This document shows positions 31,010-40,016 of a stretch of DNA of 40,181 nt, one piece after another. The DNA lies in the IMG/VR virus record IMGVR_UViG_3300025137_000087, positions 1-40,181 of that record. One strand, given 5' to 3'. Source of the stretch: a virus. The notes beneath the pieces were generated by a model. It ran no database searches. It saw only the letters and a program-made list of their open reading frames with translations, and was not told the DNA's origin. Numbering within the stretch: the first letter of the stretch is position 1; every line of letters begins with the position of its first letter. A program made the position numbers and the translations under genes.

Positions 31010-31390
31010 CTAACAGATATTACTAGCCTAATATAACATACGATTTAACAGAAAACCTATTAGAATTTGTTTGGCTAGAAACATTTGATAATAGGTATTT
31101 TTGTTTCTGAGGTGTTTACAATGGTCTGACCTTAACTCAGACAACGACCACGAAGTTTTATTAGTGGGAACAGATGAAAGTTACTCTCGAAAATCTAGGC
31201 ACTAACCCGCAAACCGTTAACCTAGTCAAATATAGTATTTATACAAACAGAGGCTTAGCAGTAAGTAAAGGTAATTAGTAGGTAGTTCAATGAAGTTTAA
31301 TCGTTTTGTTATGATTATTTATATTTAGTTAAAGATATACTATATATAAGTATAGGGTTTGCATTTCCATATACTAATCTATAAATTAAC
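31010..31390 (+). ncRNA. Candidate structured non-coding RNA
   Basis: About 380 bases without a reading frame, between a promoter-like box and the next promoter-like box. Complementary segments are CTAGCC (31023-31028) with GGCTAG (31073-31078); ACCTATTA (31055-31062) with TAATAGGT (31089-31096); GTCTGA (31124-31129) with TCAGAC (31137-31142); CTAGG (31195-31199) with CCTAG (31221-31225), with TAAC/GTTA inside; and AGTATA (31349-31354) with TATACT (31369-31374). The first two pairs interleave, which is a pseudoknot order or a choice of two folds. TCTGAG (31106-31111) and CTCAGA (31136-31141) form an alternative. No tRNA arms were found. A regulatory, packaging or anti-defence RNA are all open. 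Confidence 0.45.
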
Positions 31391-31398
31391 TATCTTTG
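31391..31398 (+). promoter_or_regulatory. Promoter -7 box for the neck and tail genes
   Basis: TATCTTTG, 26 bases before the ATG at 31425. The hairpin AGTATA/TATACT (31349-31374) lies just upstream and overlaps the place where a -33 element would sit, so it might act as a control site. Confidence 0.5.
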
Positions 31399-31424
31399 CA
31401 TATACACAATAAATTGATATAAAT

Positions 31425-32123
31425 ATGATAAATAATGTAAGAAACACTGTTCTTTTTATGTTAAACAAAGAGAATAGAGGTTACATCACTCCTTCAGAGT
31501 TCAATCAATTCGCAGATTTAGCACAGATGAGTATATTTGAAGATGACTTTCATGCGTACGCTAAAGCTATTGTAAAACAAAATGCAAGACTATACAATAA
31601 TGGAAACTCTGATATACCAAGACATTTAAGAGAGAGAATAGATTTACTAACTAAAGAATCTAATTTAACTTATAACGCAACAGATTTAACTTGGAGTAAT
31701 ACAGACTCTTCTTTCTATAGATTGGTTAATTTATATTGTAATGGTATAGATATAGAAGAGGTTTCTAAATTAGAAGTGAATAAGCTTTTAAAGAATAATT
31801 TAATTAAGCCAACAGAAGATTATCCTGTTTATGTAAAACTTGGAAGTACTTTTAAAGTATATCCTGATTTATCTGCAAATGATATAACATCTCTTTACGT
31901 GAAAAGACCATCTGTTCCTAAATGGACTTATGTTGATGTACAAGGAAATCCTTTATTCAATCCTTCTGCAACAGATTACCAGGACTTTGAAATACATCCT
32001 TCTTGTGAAATGGAGTTGGTTATAAAGATATTATCTTATTGTGGTATGAGTATTAGAGAAGCAGATGTTGTACAAGCATCTCAGAATATAGATATGTCAG
32101 AGAAACAGAATCAAGGAATATAA
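31425..32123 (+). CDS. Ring/connector-type neck protein 1
   Basis: A 232-residue protein with the pattern of a conserved crAss-like structural protein: a helical N-terminus with NKENRGYITPSEFNQFADLAQ, a central beta part (YPVYVKLGSTFKVYPD and LYVKRPSVPKWTY), then LFNPSATDYQDFEIHPS and a final helix (ELVIKILSYCGMSIREADVV). Related proteins in crAss-like virions form rings between portal and tail. The position before the second ring-type gene and the muzzle gene supports this. It should be part of the neck, making the DNA channel. A ring role is known in the family, and here it is inferred from reading and order. Confidence 0.75.
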   Translation: MINNVRNTVLFMLNKENRGYITPSEFNQFADLAQMSIFEDDFHAYAKAIVKQNARLYNNGNSDIPRHLRERIDLLTKESNLTYNATDLTWSNTDSSFYRLVNLYCNGIDIEEVSKLEVNKLLKNNLIKPTEDYPVYVKLGSTFKVYPDLSANDITSLYVKRPSVPKWTYVDVQGNPLFNPSATDYQDFEIHPSCEMELVIKILSYCGMSIREADVVQASQNIDMSEKQNQGI

Positions 32124-32134
32124 AAAACATATAG

Positions 32135-32998
32135 ATGAGTAATATTATAAACCCACCAATAGACTATTACCAAAGTGAAGATGATTGGGGTAGCTATCAA
32201 TACATCTCTATACACGACTTAGTGAATAACTTTATGTTAAACTATGTTGGAGATGATAAACAATTAAATAATGTAAAGAGACATAATGTATTATACCAAA
32301 TGAAACAAGGTATAAAGCAATTTACTTTTGATGCTTTAAAAGAAGTTAGAGCTATTGAATTAGAATTGAATGATACATTACAAATACCTTTGCCACACAA
32401 CTATGTATCTTATGTAAGGATATCTTGGGTAGACAGTAATGGTATGCTACATCCTATGTCAATGAATAATAACACAAGGTTAGCAGAAGCATACTTACAA
32501 GACCATGAGTATAACATTCTATTTGATGAGAGTGGTGATATTCTACAAGCACACGAAAGTGAAATGCAAAAGAACTCAAGAGGTTATAACTTTAGTAGAG
32601 AAGGTGTTGATGGTTGTGATACAAAAGCTATGGGTAATCAAAGATATTATGTAGACCCTACAATTAATGGTAATGGTTACTTTGTAATAGATAAGAGAAA
32701 AGGTGTTATATCTTTTAGCTCTAATGTAGGAGGTAAATTAATTGTTATAGAATATGTTTCTGATGGATTAGAGTATGATTCTACACAAATATCTATACAT
32801 AAGTTTGCTGAGAAAGCATTGTATGATTATGTTAAATTAGAGCTTCTAAGAAACAAATACGGAATACAAGAGTATGTTATTAGAAGAAATGAGAAGGATT
32901 ATAATACATCACTTAGAAACGCTACAATAAGACTACAAGAGCTTAGATTGCAGGAAGCTATATTTACGTTGAACGGAAGAAAGAAATGGTTAAAGTAA
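32135..32998 (+). CDS. Ring/connector-type neck protein 2
   Basis: A 287-residue protein with features of a second crAss-like neck or tail-tube protein: a helical start (HDLVNNFMLNYVGDD), then QFTFDALKEVRAIELELND, PLPHNYVSYVRISWVDSNG with LHPMS, a middle with an RYYVDPTINGNGYF loop, a short beta hairpin, and a helical C-terminus (KALYDYVKLELLRNKYGI). The LPHNYV-YVRISWVD phrase is what I recognise from Bacteroidota podovirus structural proteins. It lies just before the muzzle-like gene, in the usual order. It probably forms the lower ring of the neck or the short tail tube. Confidence 0.75.
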   Translation: MSNIINPPIDYYQSEDDWGSYQYISIHDLVNNFMLNYVGDDKQLNNVKRHNVLYQMKQGIKQFTFDALKEVRAIELELNDTLQIPLPHNYVSYVRISWVDSNGMLHPMSMNNNTRLAEAYLQDHEYNILFDESGDILQAHESEMQKNSRGYNFSREGVDGCDTKAMGNQRYYVDPTINGNGYFVIDKRKGVISFSSNVGGKLIVIEYVSDGLEYDSTQISIHKFAEKALYDYVKLELLRNKYGIQEYVIRRNEKDYNTSLRNATIRLQELRLQEAIFTLNGRKKWLK

Positions 32999-33001
32999 GA
33001 T

Positions 33002-36000
33002 ATGAAAATACAAAACAATTTTTTAAAGGCAACCGTTAATAAAGATTTAGATGAAAGACTAACACCTAATGGTCAGATGGTTGATTCTGAAAACTTTATG
33101 GTTAAGTCTGAAGATGATAGTAATGCAGGTGTAGGTAAGAATGTACTTGGTAACACTCAGAAAACTAATTTAGGAATAGTAGGAGGAGAAACGATAGGTA
33201 GTGAAGCAGATGGCTCGAGAGATAGAATATTTTATCTTGTAGCAGGGGATTTGTTTGACTACCTTATTGTATGGAATCTAAAGAGTAATACTTCTGAGAT
33301 ATTGTTACAAAGTACAGCAGGTACAGGTGTTTTAAATCTAAGTAAAGAATATAGAGTATCACATATAGATATATTTGAAAGTGATGAAGATTCTTACCTA
33401 ATTAGTTGGACTGATGGGTTTAACCCTCCAAGAATAGTTAATGTAGATAGAGCTAGTGAATATGGTATAGATGGTTTTACAGAGGAAGAAATATCTACTA
33501 TAAAAGCGCCACCAAGAGTTGATATTCAAGCTACACCAACACAAAGTACTAATAACCAAGATAGTAACTTTATTAAAGATAAATTCTTGTGCTTTGCTTA
33601 CAGATATAAATTTAAAGATGGATTCTTTTCAGCTATATCTTCTTGGACTGCACCTCAATTTATACCTAGTAGACTTGAGATAGATCCTGAAACTGGATAT
33701 AATAAAGGAATGATAAACTCTGCTAATGCTGTTGATTTAATATTTAATACAGGTAGTAGGGAAGTTGTAGAGGTTGATTTATTATTTAAAGAAACAAACT
33801 CTTCTTTAGTTTATGTAATAGATAAATTTAATAAAGAGGATGAGGGTTGGTCTGATAATGTTCCTGAGACTTTTGAATTTAATAATAGTAAAATATATTT
33901 ACCTCTTCCTGAATCACAATACTTTAGAAACTTTGATAATGTACCACTTATAGCAAGTACACAAGCTAAGATTGGTAGTAGATTAGTTTATGGTGATTAC
34001 GAAGAAGGTAGGGATATAGATATAGATGGCAAAATAGATTTTGATGTAGACGTAGTTTCTGAAGCTGTTAATGAGAATAGTTATACTGCTACAACTATAA
34101 TACAAGATACTCCTTTTGCTTTATCTAATAAGATATTTTATGATACAGCTACACGAGTATCAGGAAGTACTAATGATTTTTTAGATTTAAATACAGGAAT
34201 ATTAAATATAAATGTGATAGATGGTGCAACTGTAACTTTTAAAATTGATATAGACTTAACTGAAGAGGATTGTAACTATAAAATAGTATTCGACAGTAAT
34301 ATAGATGGTATTCAAGAAAGCTCACTTTTTGATAATGACGGTAATGATAGTTACATATTTACAAATAACACAGGCTCAGATGTAAGCCTAATAGTAACAT
34401 CTTTTATTAAGAATGTATTTGGAAATGTAAAGTACAATGTAGATGCTAATTTAAAATACACAGAAGCTGGTTCTTTTAGTTTTGAATACGATTATTCTTC
34501 TGATTTTAAGATAGCTTATAGTTCAAGCTTAGGTTCTAGCACAGCAGGAAACCAAGTTTATAATGGTACTATTTTAGTTGATTTAGATGGTTTTGAATTT
34601 GAAAAAGATAGTGTATTATTTATTGATTATGTAGCTGACCCTAACCTTAATATAGATTCACCTGATATTTTTGGTAGTTTATTTTATATTTTAGAAGATG
34701 ACTATTCTAATGTGCAAGATTTCTATAATAATTCAGGATTCAAGAATTACATAGAAGGAGATGCTTCTGATAGTTTCGAGGAGAATAATACTACAGGTGG
34801 CGAGGTTTATGAGTTTACAGGTTTTACTTGTGAATTAGATGACTTTGAGATAAAAATTAGTATGCCTATTACTATTTATAAAGGTAAAGAAGATTTAGAA
34901 AACCCAGACGCAAGAAGACAAGAGTTGTACCCTGTTAAGAATGTAGATGCTTATTCTACTATAGGTGGCGCATTTACAAGTTTACACAGTAATAGAGATT
35001 ATGAAGTTTCTATGTTGTATATGGATAAGCAAGGTAGAAAAACAACTGCTCTTACATCTAAAGAAAATACAATATACATACCTAATAATAAATCTACAGA
35101 ACAGAATAAACTAAAAATAACAGTAAATCACAACCCTCCATCTTGGGCTGACAGATATAAGTTTGCAGTTAAACAAGTTAAAGGTAATTATGACACTATA
35201 TTTTCTAATGTATTCTATATTGATGGATTATATGTTTGGTTTAAAGTTATAGGAAGTAATAGGATTGACTTAAAAGAAGGAGATGAGTTAATAGTTAAAA
35301 GAGATTCTGATGGGGCTTTAGATAGCAATGTTGTAAAAGCTACTATATTAGAAGTTAAGACTCAAGAGAAAGATTTTATATTAGATAATAAAGATGATTT
35401 AGGTTTAGATATTGTAGAACAATCTGGAACTTATTTTAAAATAATACCTGATGGATTCTCTGTTACAAGCACAGAAGAAACTAAGATTATAACTTATGAT
35501 GAAGACAGGAAAACAGGAAATAATACTTTCCCTAGAACATATAATGGTGTAGGAGAATGGGTTGTAGATGATGAAAATTCAAACGTACCAAATGAAGTTC
35601 CATTAAGTATAATTGTAGGTGATTTTTCAATATACAGAGCTAAAGTATTATCTGGACTTTCTTATTATGATAGTGAATCAGGCTCTGTTAAAGATAATGA
35701 AATAGCTTTAGGGTCTTCTATTAGAGTTAATTTAAAATCAAAAAGAACTTATAAGTCAAGAGCAGATGGTAATACTATTTTTGACAAAACGTATTTTGCT
35801 ACAAGAAGTTATTCTAGTTTTAAAGAGTTCTTTGATAATCAAATACAACCTGAAATGCCATTACAACCTACTAATGGAGCTGAAGATGGGAATTACGAAG
35901 AAGTAGAGGTTGTTAGGGGTTTTATTTACTATAAAGAAAACGAATCAACCATTAAGCCTGGAGAAAGTTTTGAGTTTATAGAAAGTGATGAAGGTTATTT

Positions 36001-37567
36001 ATTTTTAAAAACTAAAGGTATTTACAATGGTAACGGAGGAAGTGTAGGTGGTAGATTATATACAGAACTAGATATAAAACTAAACAACGTAACTCTTTGT
36101 TTTGAAACAGAACCAATCGAAAGTATAGAAGCACCTTTTTATGAGACACCTGAAACTTACGAAGTAATAGATGGTCAGCACGAGTTTACAGAACATATAC
36201 TAACAGAAACATTTAATTGTTATGCTTTTGGTAATGGTGTAGAGTCTCATCAAATACAAGATAAGTTTAACGAGAAATATGTATCTCTTAATGCAGTGCC
36301 AACAGCAGTTAGTGAAGATGAGTATAGAAGAATTAGAAGATATGCTGATTTAACTTATAGTGGTGTTTTTCAACCTAATACAAATGTAAATTCATTAAAT
36401 GAGTTTAACTTATCTCAGGCTAACTTTAAAGATGATATAGAGAAAAGATATGGTAAGATAGTTAAACTTTATCCTAATGAAACAGATTTATTAGTTATAC
36501 AAGAAGATAAATGGAGTAAAGTGTTATATGGTAAAGATTTACTATTTAATTCAGATGCTACAACAAACTTATCTAGGATAGCAGAAGTATTAGGTCAGCA
36601 AGTTATGTATGGTGGTGAATATGGTATATCTAAACACCCTGAATCATTTGATGAATACTCGTTCAACAACTATTGTACAGATGTTAATAGAGGTGTTGTA
36701 ATGAGAAAGAATAATGCAAATGGTCTCTCTGAGATATCTAATTATGGTATGACAGATTACTTTAAGAAGTTGTTTAGAGATAATGATATAGTTAATATAA
36801 TAGGGGCTTATGATGCTTTCTATGATGTTTATTTCTTAAATATAAAGTATAACACTAATCAATATGTTACTTGGGTATTTAGTGATTCTGACAAAGGATT
36901 CTTAACTAGAGCTACATTTAACCCTGAAGATATGGTTAGACTTAATAACGAATTTATATCATTTAAAAACGGAGATGTTTATTTGCATAACAACGGAGAG
37001 TATAATACTTTTTATGGTGTACAATCACCAAGTAAGTTCTCATTTAACTTTAGTCAAGAACCTAGTACAAGAAAACTATTTAGAAATATATCAATAGAAG
37101 GTACTGATTCTTGGAATATAGACTTAAAGACAGACTTACAAGAAGGATTTATCAATAAGGTAGACTTCAAGAAAAAAGAAGGTGTTTGGTATGGTTATGT
37201 AAGAGGAGAAGAAGGAGAAGTAGATTTAGCAACTTTATCTGTACAAGGTATAGGTCAAATATCAGAAATTGTTGGAGATACAATATCCTTTGTAACTGAT
37301 GTTCCAAGTATAATTAGTGTAGGAGATGTAGTTTACAACACTTCTATGTTAGGAATAGGGAATATTACAAATAAGACATCTAACAGCATAACTTTAAATT
37401 CCGTAGTTGGACTATCGGTGTCTGATTTCGTGCTATCTACGAAGCCACAATCTATTGAGACAAGTGGATTGTTAGGATATTATATGAGAGTGGATGCAGA
37501 ATTGACTTCAGATGAGTATTCTGAGGTGTTTGCAGTTAATAGTGAGGTATCAAAAAGCTTTGAATAA
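33002..37567 (+). CDS. Muzzle-like tail protein (stabilisation protein)
   Basis: A 1521-residue protein, the largest in the window. Its N-terminus (NNFLKATVNKDLDERLTPNGQMVDSENFMV) is the signature start of crAss-like 'stabilisation' or muzzle proteins, which in the crAss-like virion form the tail nozzle that guides DNA and cargo out. The rest is Asp/Asn/Ser-rich, beta-dominated, with a propeller-like series of strands, several inserted domains (for example around residues 360-560 and 760-900), and no coiled coil. It ends about 70 bases before the next gene and is followed by a promoter-like box. Confidence 0.8.
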   Translation: MKIQNNFLKATVNKDLDERLTPNGQMVDSENFMVKSEDDSNAGVGKNVLGNTQKTNLGIVGGETIGSEADGSRDRIFYLVAGDLFDYLIVWNLKSNTSEILLQSTAGTGVLNLSKEYRVSHIDIFESDEDSYLISWTDGFNPPRIVNVDRASEYGIDGFTEEEISTIKAPPRVDIQATPTQSTNNQDSNFIKDKFLCFAYRYKFKDGFFSAISSWTAPQFIPSRLEIDPETGYNKGMINSANAVDLIFNTGSREVVEVDLLFKETNSSLVYVIDKFNKEDEGWSDNVPETFEFNNSKIYLPLPESQYFRNFDNVPLIASTQAKIGSRLVYGDYEEGRDIDIDGKIDFDVDVVSEAVNENSYTATTIIQDTPFALSNKIFYDTATRVSGSTNDFLDLNTGILNINVIDGATVTFKIDIDLTEEDCNYKIVFDSNIDGIQESSLFDNDGNDSYIFTNNTGSDVSLIVTSFIKNVFGNVKYNVDANLKYTEAGSFSFEYDYSSDFKIAYSSSLGSSTAGNQVYNGTILVDLDGFEFEKDSVLFIDYVADPNLNIDSPDIFGSLFYILEDDYSNVQDFYNNSGFKNYIEGDASDSFEENNTTGGEVYEFTGFTCELDDFEIKISMPITIYKGKEDLENPDARRQELYPVKNVDAYSTIGGAFTSLHSNRDYEVSMLYMDKQGRKTTALTSKENTIYIPNNKSTEQNKLKITVNHNPPSWADRYKFAVKQVKGNYDTIFSNVFYIDGLYVWFKVIGSNRIDLKEGDELIVKRDSDGALDSNVVKATILEVKTQEKDFILDNKDDLGLDIVEQSGTYFKIIPDGFSVTSTEETKIITYDEDRKTGNNTFPRTYNGVGEWVVDDENSNVPNEVPLSIIVGDFSIYRAKVLSGLSYYDSESGSVKDNEIALGSSIRVNLKSKRTYKSRADGNTIFDKTYFATRSYSSFKEFFDNQIQPEMPLQPTNGAEDGNYEEVEVVRGFIYYKENESTIKPGESFEFIESDEGYLFLKTKGIYNGNGGSVGGRLYTELDIKLNNVTLCFETEPIESIEAPFYETPETYEVIDGQHEFTEHILTETFNCYAFGNGVESHQIQDKFNEKYVSLNAVPTAVSEDEYRRIRRYADLTYSGVFQPNTNVNSLNEFNLSQANFKDDIEKRYGKIVKLYPNETDLLVIQEDKWSKVLYGKDLLFNSDATTNLSRIAEVLGQQVMYGGEYGISKHPESFDEYSFNNYCTDVNRGVVMRKNNANGLSEISNYGMTDYFKKLFRDNDIVNIIGAYDAFYDVYFLNIKYNTNQYVTWVFSDSDKGFLTRATFNPEDMVRLNNEFISFKNGDVYLHNNGEYNTFYGVQSPSKFSFNFSQEPSTRKLFRNISIEGTDSWNIDLKTDLQEGFINKVDFKKKEGVWYGYVRGEEGEVDLATLSVQGIGQISEIVGDTISFVTDVPSIISVGDVVYNTSMLGIGNITNKTSNSITLNSVVGLSVSDFVLSTKPQSIETSGLLGYYMRVDAELTSDEYSEVFAVNSEVSKSFE

Positions 37568-37571
37568 TTCG

Positions 37572-37619
37572 TATATTTGCTTAACGAGTTTATAATCAAA
37601 GCATTAAAAATTTATAAAC
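37572..37619 (+). promoter_or_regulatory. Promoter -7 box and leader hairpin for the cargo genes
   Basis: TATATTTG (37572-37579) in the gap before the ATG at 37637. The leader can form a weak stem GTTTATAA (37588-37595) / TTATAAAC (37612-37619). It should start transcription of the internal virion protein genes. Confidence 0.45.
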
Positions 37620-37636
37620 CAAAATAAAAAAACAGA

Positions 37637-38290
37637 ATGGCGTTAATTACAGGAATAATGGCAGGTGTAGGTGCTTTGAGCAGTGGACTTCAAGCACTTC
37701 AAGGAGCTAAACAAAAAAGGAGGGCTGAGAAAGCTCTTGAAAACTATAAAAGACAAGAGTTAACCAATAAAGCTAAAGACTTAACAGTATCTACAAGAGG
37801 TGCTGATATGCAACAAGAGCAACAGGCAAGACTTCAAGCAGGTCAGATTGATGCTTTAAGGGGTGCAGGTACAAGAGGATTGATTGGTGGTTTAGGTAGA
37901 GTAGAAGCAGGTAGTCAACAAGTATCACAACAAATAGGTGCTAACTTAGACGAACAGCAGAAAGCTATTGATAGACAGATAATGCAAGAGGAGATTAACC
38001 TTAGAAATATGACAGAACAAAGAGAGAATGCAGATTTAGCAGGATTATCCTCTCAGTACAACTCAGGCAATCAACAAATGTGGAGTGGTATTGGTGGTAT
38101 AACTCAATCAGCTATCTCAGGATTAGGTGCAATGAAGAATCCATCTCCAAGTGGCACACCTAACCCTCAAGCTCAAACTCTTAGTCAAGCAACAGGTGTT
38201 AGTTTAAATCCTATGGTTGCACAACCTATGAATACAGGTTTAAGTTTCTCAACATCATCTATACCTAGTAATTTAGGTGGTGCTAATTAA
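37637..38290 (+). CDS. Internal virion (ejection/cargo-like) protein, 217 residues
   Basis: A 217-residue protein with a hydrophobic/small-residue N-terminus (ALITGIMAGVGALSSGLQALQG), followed by a long helical, Gln/Arg/Glu-rich middle (residues 25-140) and a low-complexity Ser/Pro/Gly/Asn-rich C-terminus. This layout resembles podovirus ejection proteins of the T7 gp14 kind and crAss-like cargo proteins, which are packaged with the DNA and enter the host envelope at infection. The small-residue first helix could insert in a membrane. It is followed after 14 bases by another cargo-like gene. Confidence 0.65.
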   Translation: MALITGIMAGVGALSSGLQALQGAKQKRRAEKALENYKRQELTNKAKDLTVSTRGADMQQEQQARLQAGQIDALRGAGTRGLIGGLGRVEAGSQQVSQQIGANLDEQQKAIDRQIMQEEINLRNMTEQRENADLAGLSSQYNSGNQQMWSGIGGITQSAISGLGAMKNPSPSGTPNPQAQTLSQATGVSLNPMVAQPMNTGLSFSTSSIPSNLGGAN

Positions 38291-38304
38291 AATAAAGGAA
38301 AATA

Positions 38305-40014
38305 ATGGCAATAGGTAATAAAGGATTTTACGCAACAACTCAAGCTCCGAATGTAGATTTTGGAGCTATGGTTGATAAAGGTATAGATAAGAAGTTAGCG
38401 AGAGATGCTGATGAAGATGCTAAGAGATTAAAAGCAAAGGCTGATAAAGAAGCTAAGAAGAAAAAATTAACTGTAGAATGGGATAAGGTAAAACAGACAG
38501 GTAGAAATATGTACGACACCTCTACAAATTCTTATGTCAAAGAAACCATCAAAAACACACAAGCACTTCTTCGTCAATACGATGCTTCTAACAACCCTGA
38601 AGAAAGGGCTATGCTTGAAGATCAAATAAAAATGAATGAACTGAATGTACAAACATTAGCAGGTTCTACAGATGTTTTTAAAGGACTTATAGATAAGGTT
38701 ACAGGTAATTTAGATAATTACAATGCAGATGCTGTTGATTATTTCACAAACCTAATGACTAATTTAGACAAAGGTAATGCAAGGGTTTATAGTGATGAAA
38801 ATGGAATGCAGATGTATGAAGTTTTTGATACAGACCCTAACGATGACATTGATGATTCTTATACGATATCTGCATCTGACTTAATGAAAGAGCCTATGTT
38901 GGCTTCTGATTACTACACAAAAAAGAATACTTTTGTAGATAATGTTCAATTACAGAAAACCCAAAGAGGAAGTAGGCTTTACAATGTGACAGAAGAAAAG
39001 AGAACAGAAGAAACTATAAAGCAAGTTAAGGTTTTTGCTGAAAAACTAACTAACGATAAAGCTGAAATGTTTAAGTTTTTTGTTGATGAACATGGAGGTG
39101 GTGCAGAAGGTATTAATGCTTGGAACAATAAAACTGATGAAGAGTATAAGGAATATAAAGACAAGTTTTATGAAGAAACTTATAATGACGCATTGACAGC
39201 TATACAAGGGGAGAAAACTATAGGTTTTGGAACTCCGACAGGCGATAGCGGTAATAAACCTAAAGTAACATCAGGAGAAGTGACTACTGCAAATTCTGAA
39301 GGAGGCGAGATTACTGTTACTAAAACTGGTGAGATTATAAGTAGAGGTTATGAAGATGGTTCTTCTGTTACACCTGTATCTAAATCTAATATGGATGCTG
39401 TAAAATTAGCTAAAGGAGTTCTTACTAAGACTGGTTATGACTCAAATGGAGCTTTTGTTGTTGTATTAGAGCCTGAAGAAAACAGAAAAGGAATGACAGC
39501 AAGAATAAATATTGCAGGACAAAAAGAAGAAGATGGATCTAAAACTCCTTCTGTAAGTGCAGGTGTATCTGATTCAGGAACACCTAAAATCACAAAAATA
39601 TATCGTGAAAACTCTGATGTTTATGCTGAAGCAACTGGTAAATTCCCTAACTATAAAGAAGTAAAGACTAACAACTACAACGATTTTGTAAGAAGAAGAC
39701 GAGCAGAGTTTGGAATGGATGATAGTTATTCTAACGATGATGTAATATCTAAAGCTAGAAAAGAAGCTAAATACACTGCAGGAGAGAGAACTAAATACGA
39801 GAGTAACGCAAAAGAGTTTGTGAATCACGATGACATAAAAGGTCGAGTTGCAAAACTCAAGTCTGAAGGAAAAATAAAAGATAATGCCACAGATAAAGAA
39901 ATAATTGATTACTTTAAGAATAATGTAAAATCTGTTTGGGATAAATGGAATAAAGGAGGTAAAATGGAGAAAACAAAATCTAAAGGAAATACAACAGGAG
40001 GAAACGCAAGATAA
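38305..40014 (+). CDS. Cargo-like virion protein, 569 residues
   Basis: A 569-residue protein. The N-terminal 70 residues include a Lys/Ala/Asp/Glu-rich helix (KLARDADEDAKRLKAKADKE), then a long helical region with many charged residues, a low-complexity Gly/Ser/Thr-rich stretch around residues 310-420, and a basic C-terminus (KWNKGGKMEKTKSKGNT). No catalytic motif is seen. By position after the muzzle and the 217-residue protein it is likely a packaged internal protein. It ends 2 bases before the last gene. The overlapping leftward frame at 39574-40062 is a shadow. Confidence 0.6.
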   Translation: MAIGNKGFYATTQAPNVDFGAMVDKGIDKKLARDADEDAKRLKAKADKEAKKKKLTVEWDKVKQTGRNMYDTSTNSYVKETIKNTQALLRQYDASNNPEERAMLEDQIKMNELNVQTLAGSTDVFKGLIDKVTGNLDNYNADAVDYFTNLMTNLDKGNARVYSDENGMQMYEVFDTDPNDDIDDSYTISASDLMKEPMLASDYYTKKNTFVDNVQLQKTQRGSRLYNVTEEKRTEETIKQVKVFAEKLTNDKAEMFKFFVDEHGGGAEGINAWNNKTDEEYKEYKDKFYEETYNDALTAIQGEKTIGFGTPTGDSGNKPKVTSGEVTTANSEGGEITVTKTGEIISRGYEDGSSVTPVSKSNMDAVKLAKGVLTKTGYDSNGAFVVVLEPEENRKGMTARINIAGQKEEDGSKTPSVSAGVSDSGTPKITKIYRENSDVYAEATGKFPNYKEVKTNNYNDFVRRRRAEFGMDDSYSNDDVISKARKEAKYTAGERTKYESNAKEFVNHDDIKGRVAKLKSEGKIKDNATDKEIIDYFKNNVKSVWDKWNKGGKMEKTKSKGNTTGGNAR

Positions 40015-40016
40015 AT

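Noticed and set aside
31010-31390. tRNA, tmRNA or group I intron in the non-coding block
   Set aside because: No T-arm GTTCNANNC in a cloverleaf context, no tmRNA-like reading tag, and no recognisable group I core were seen by eye.
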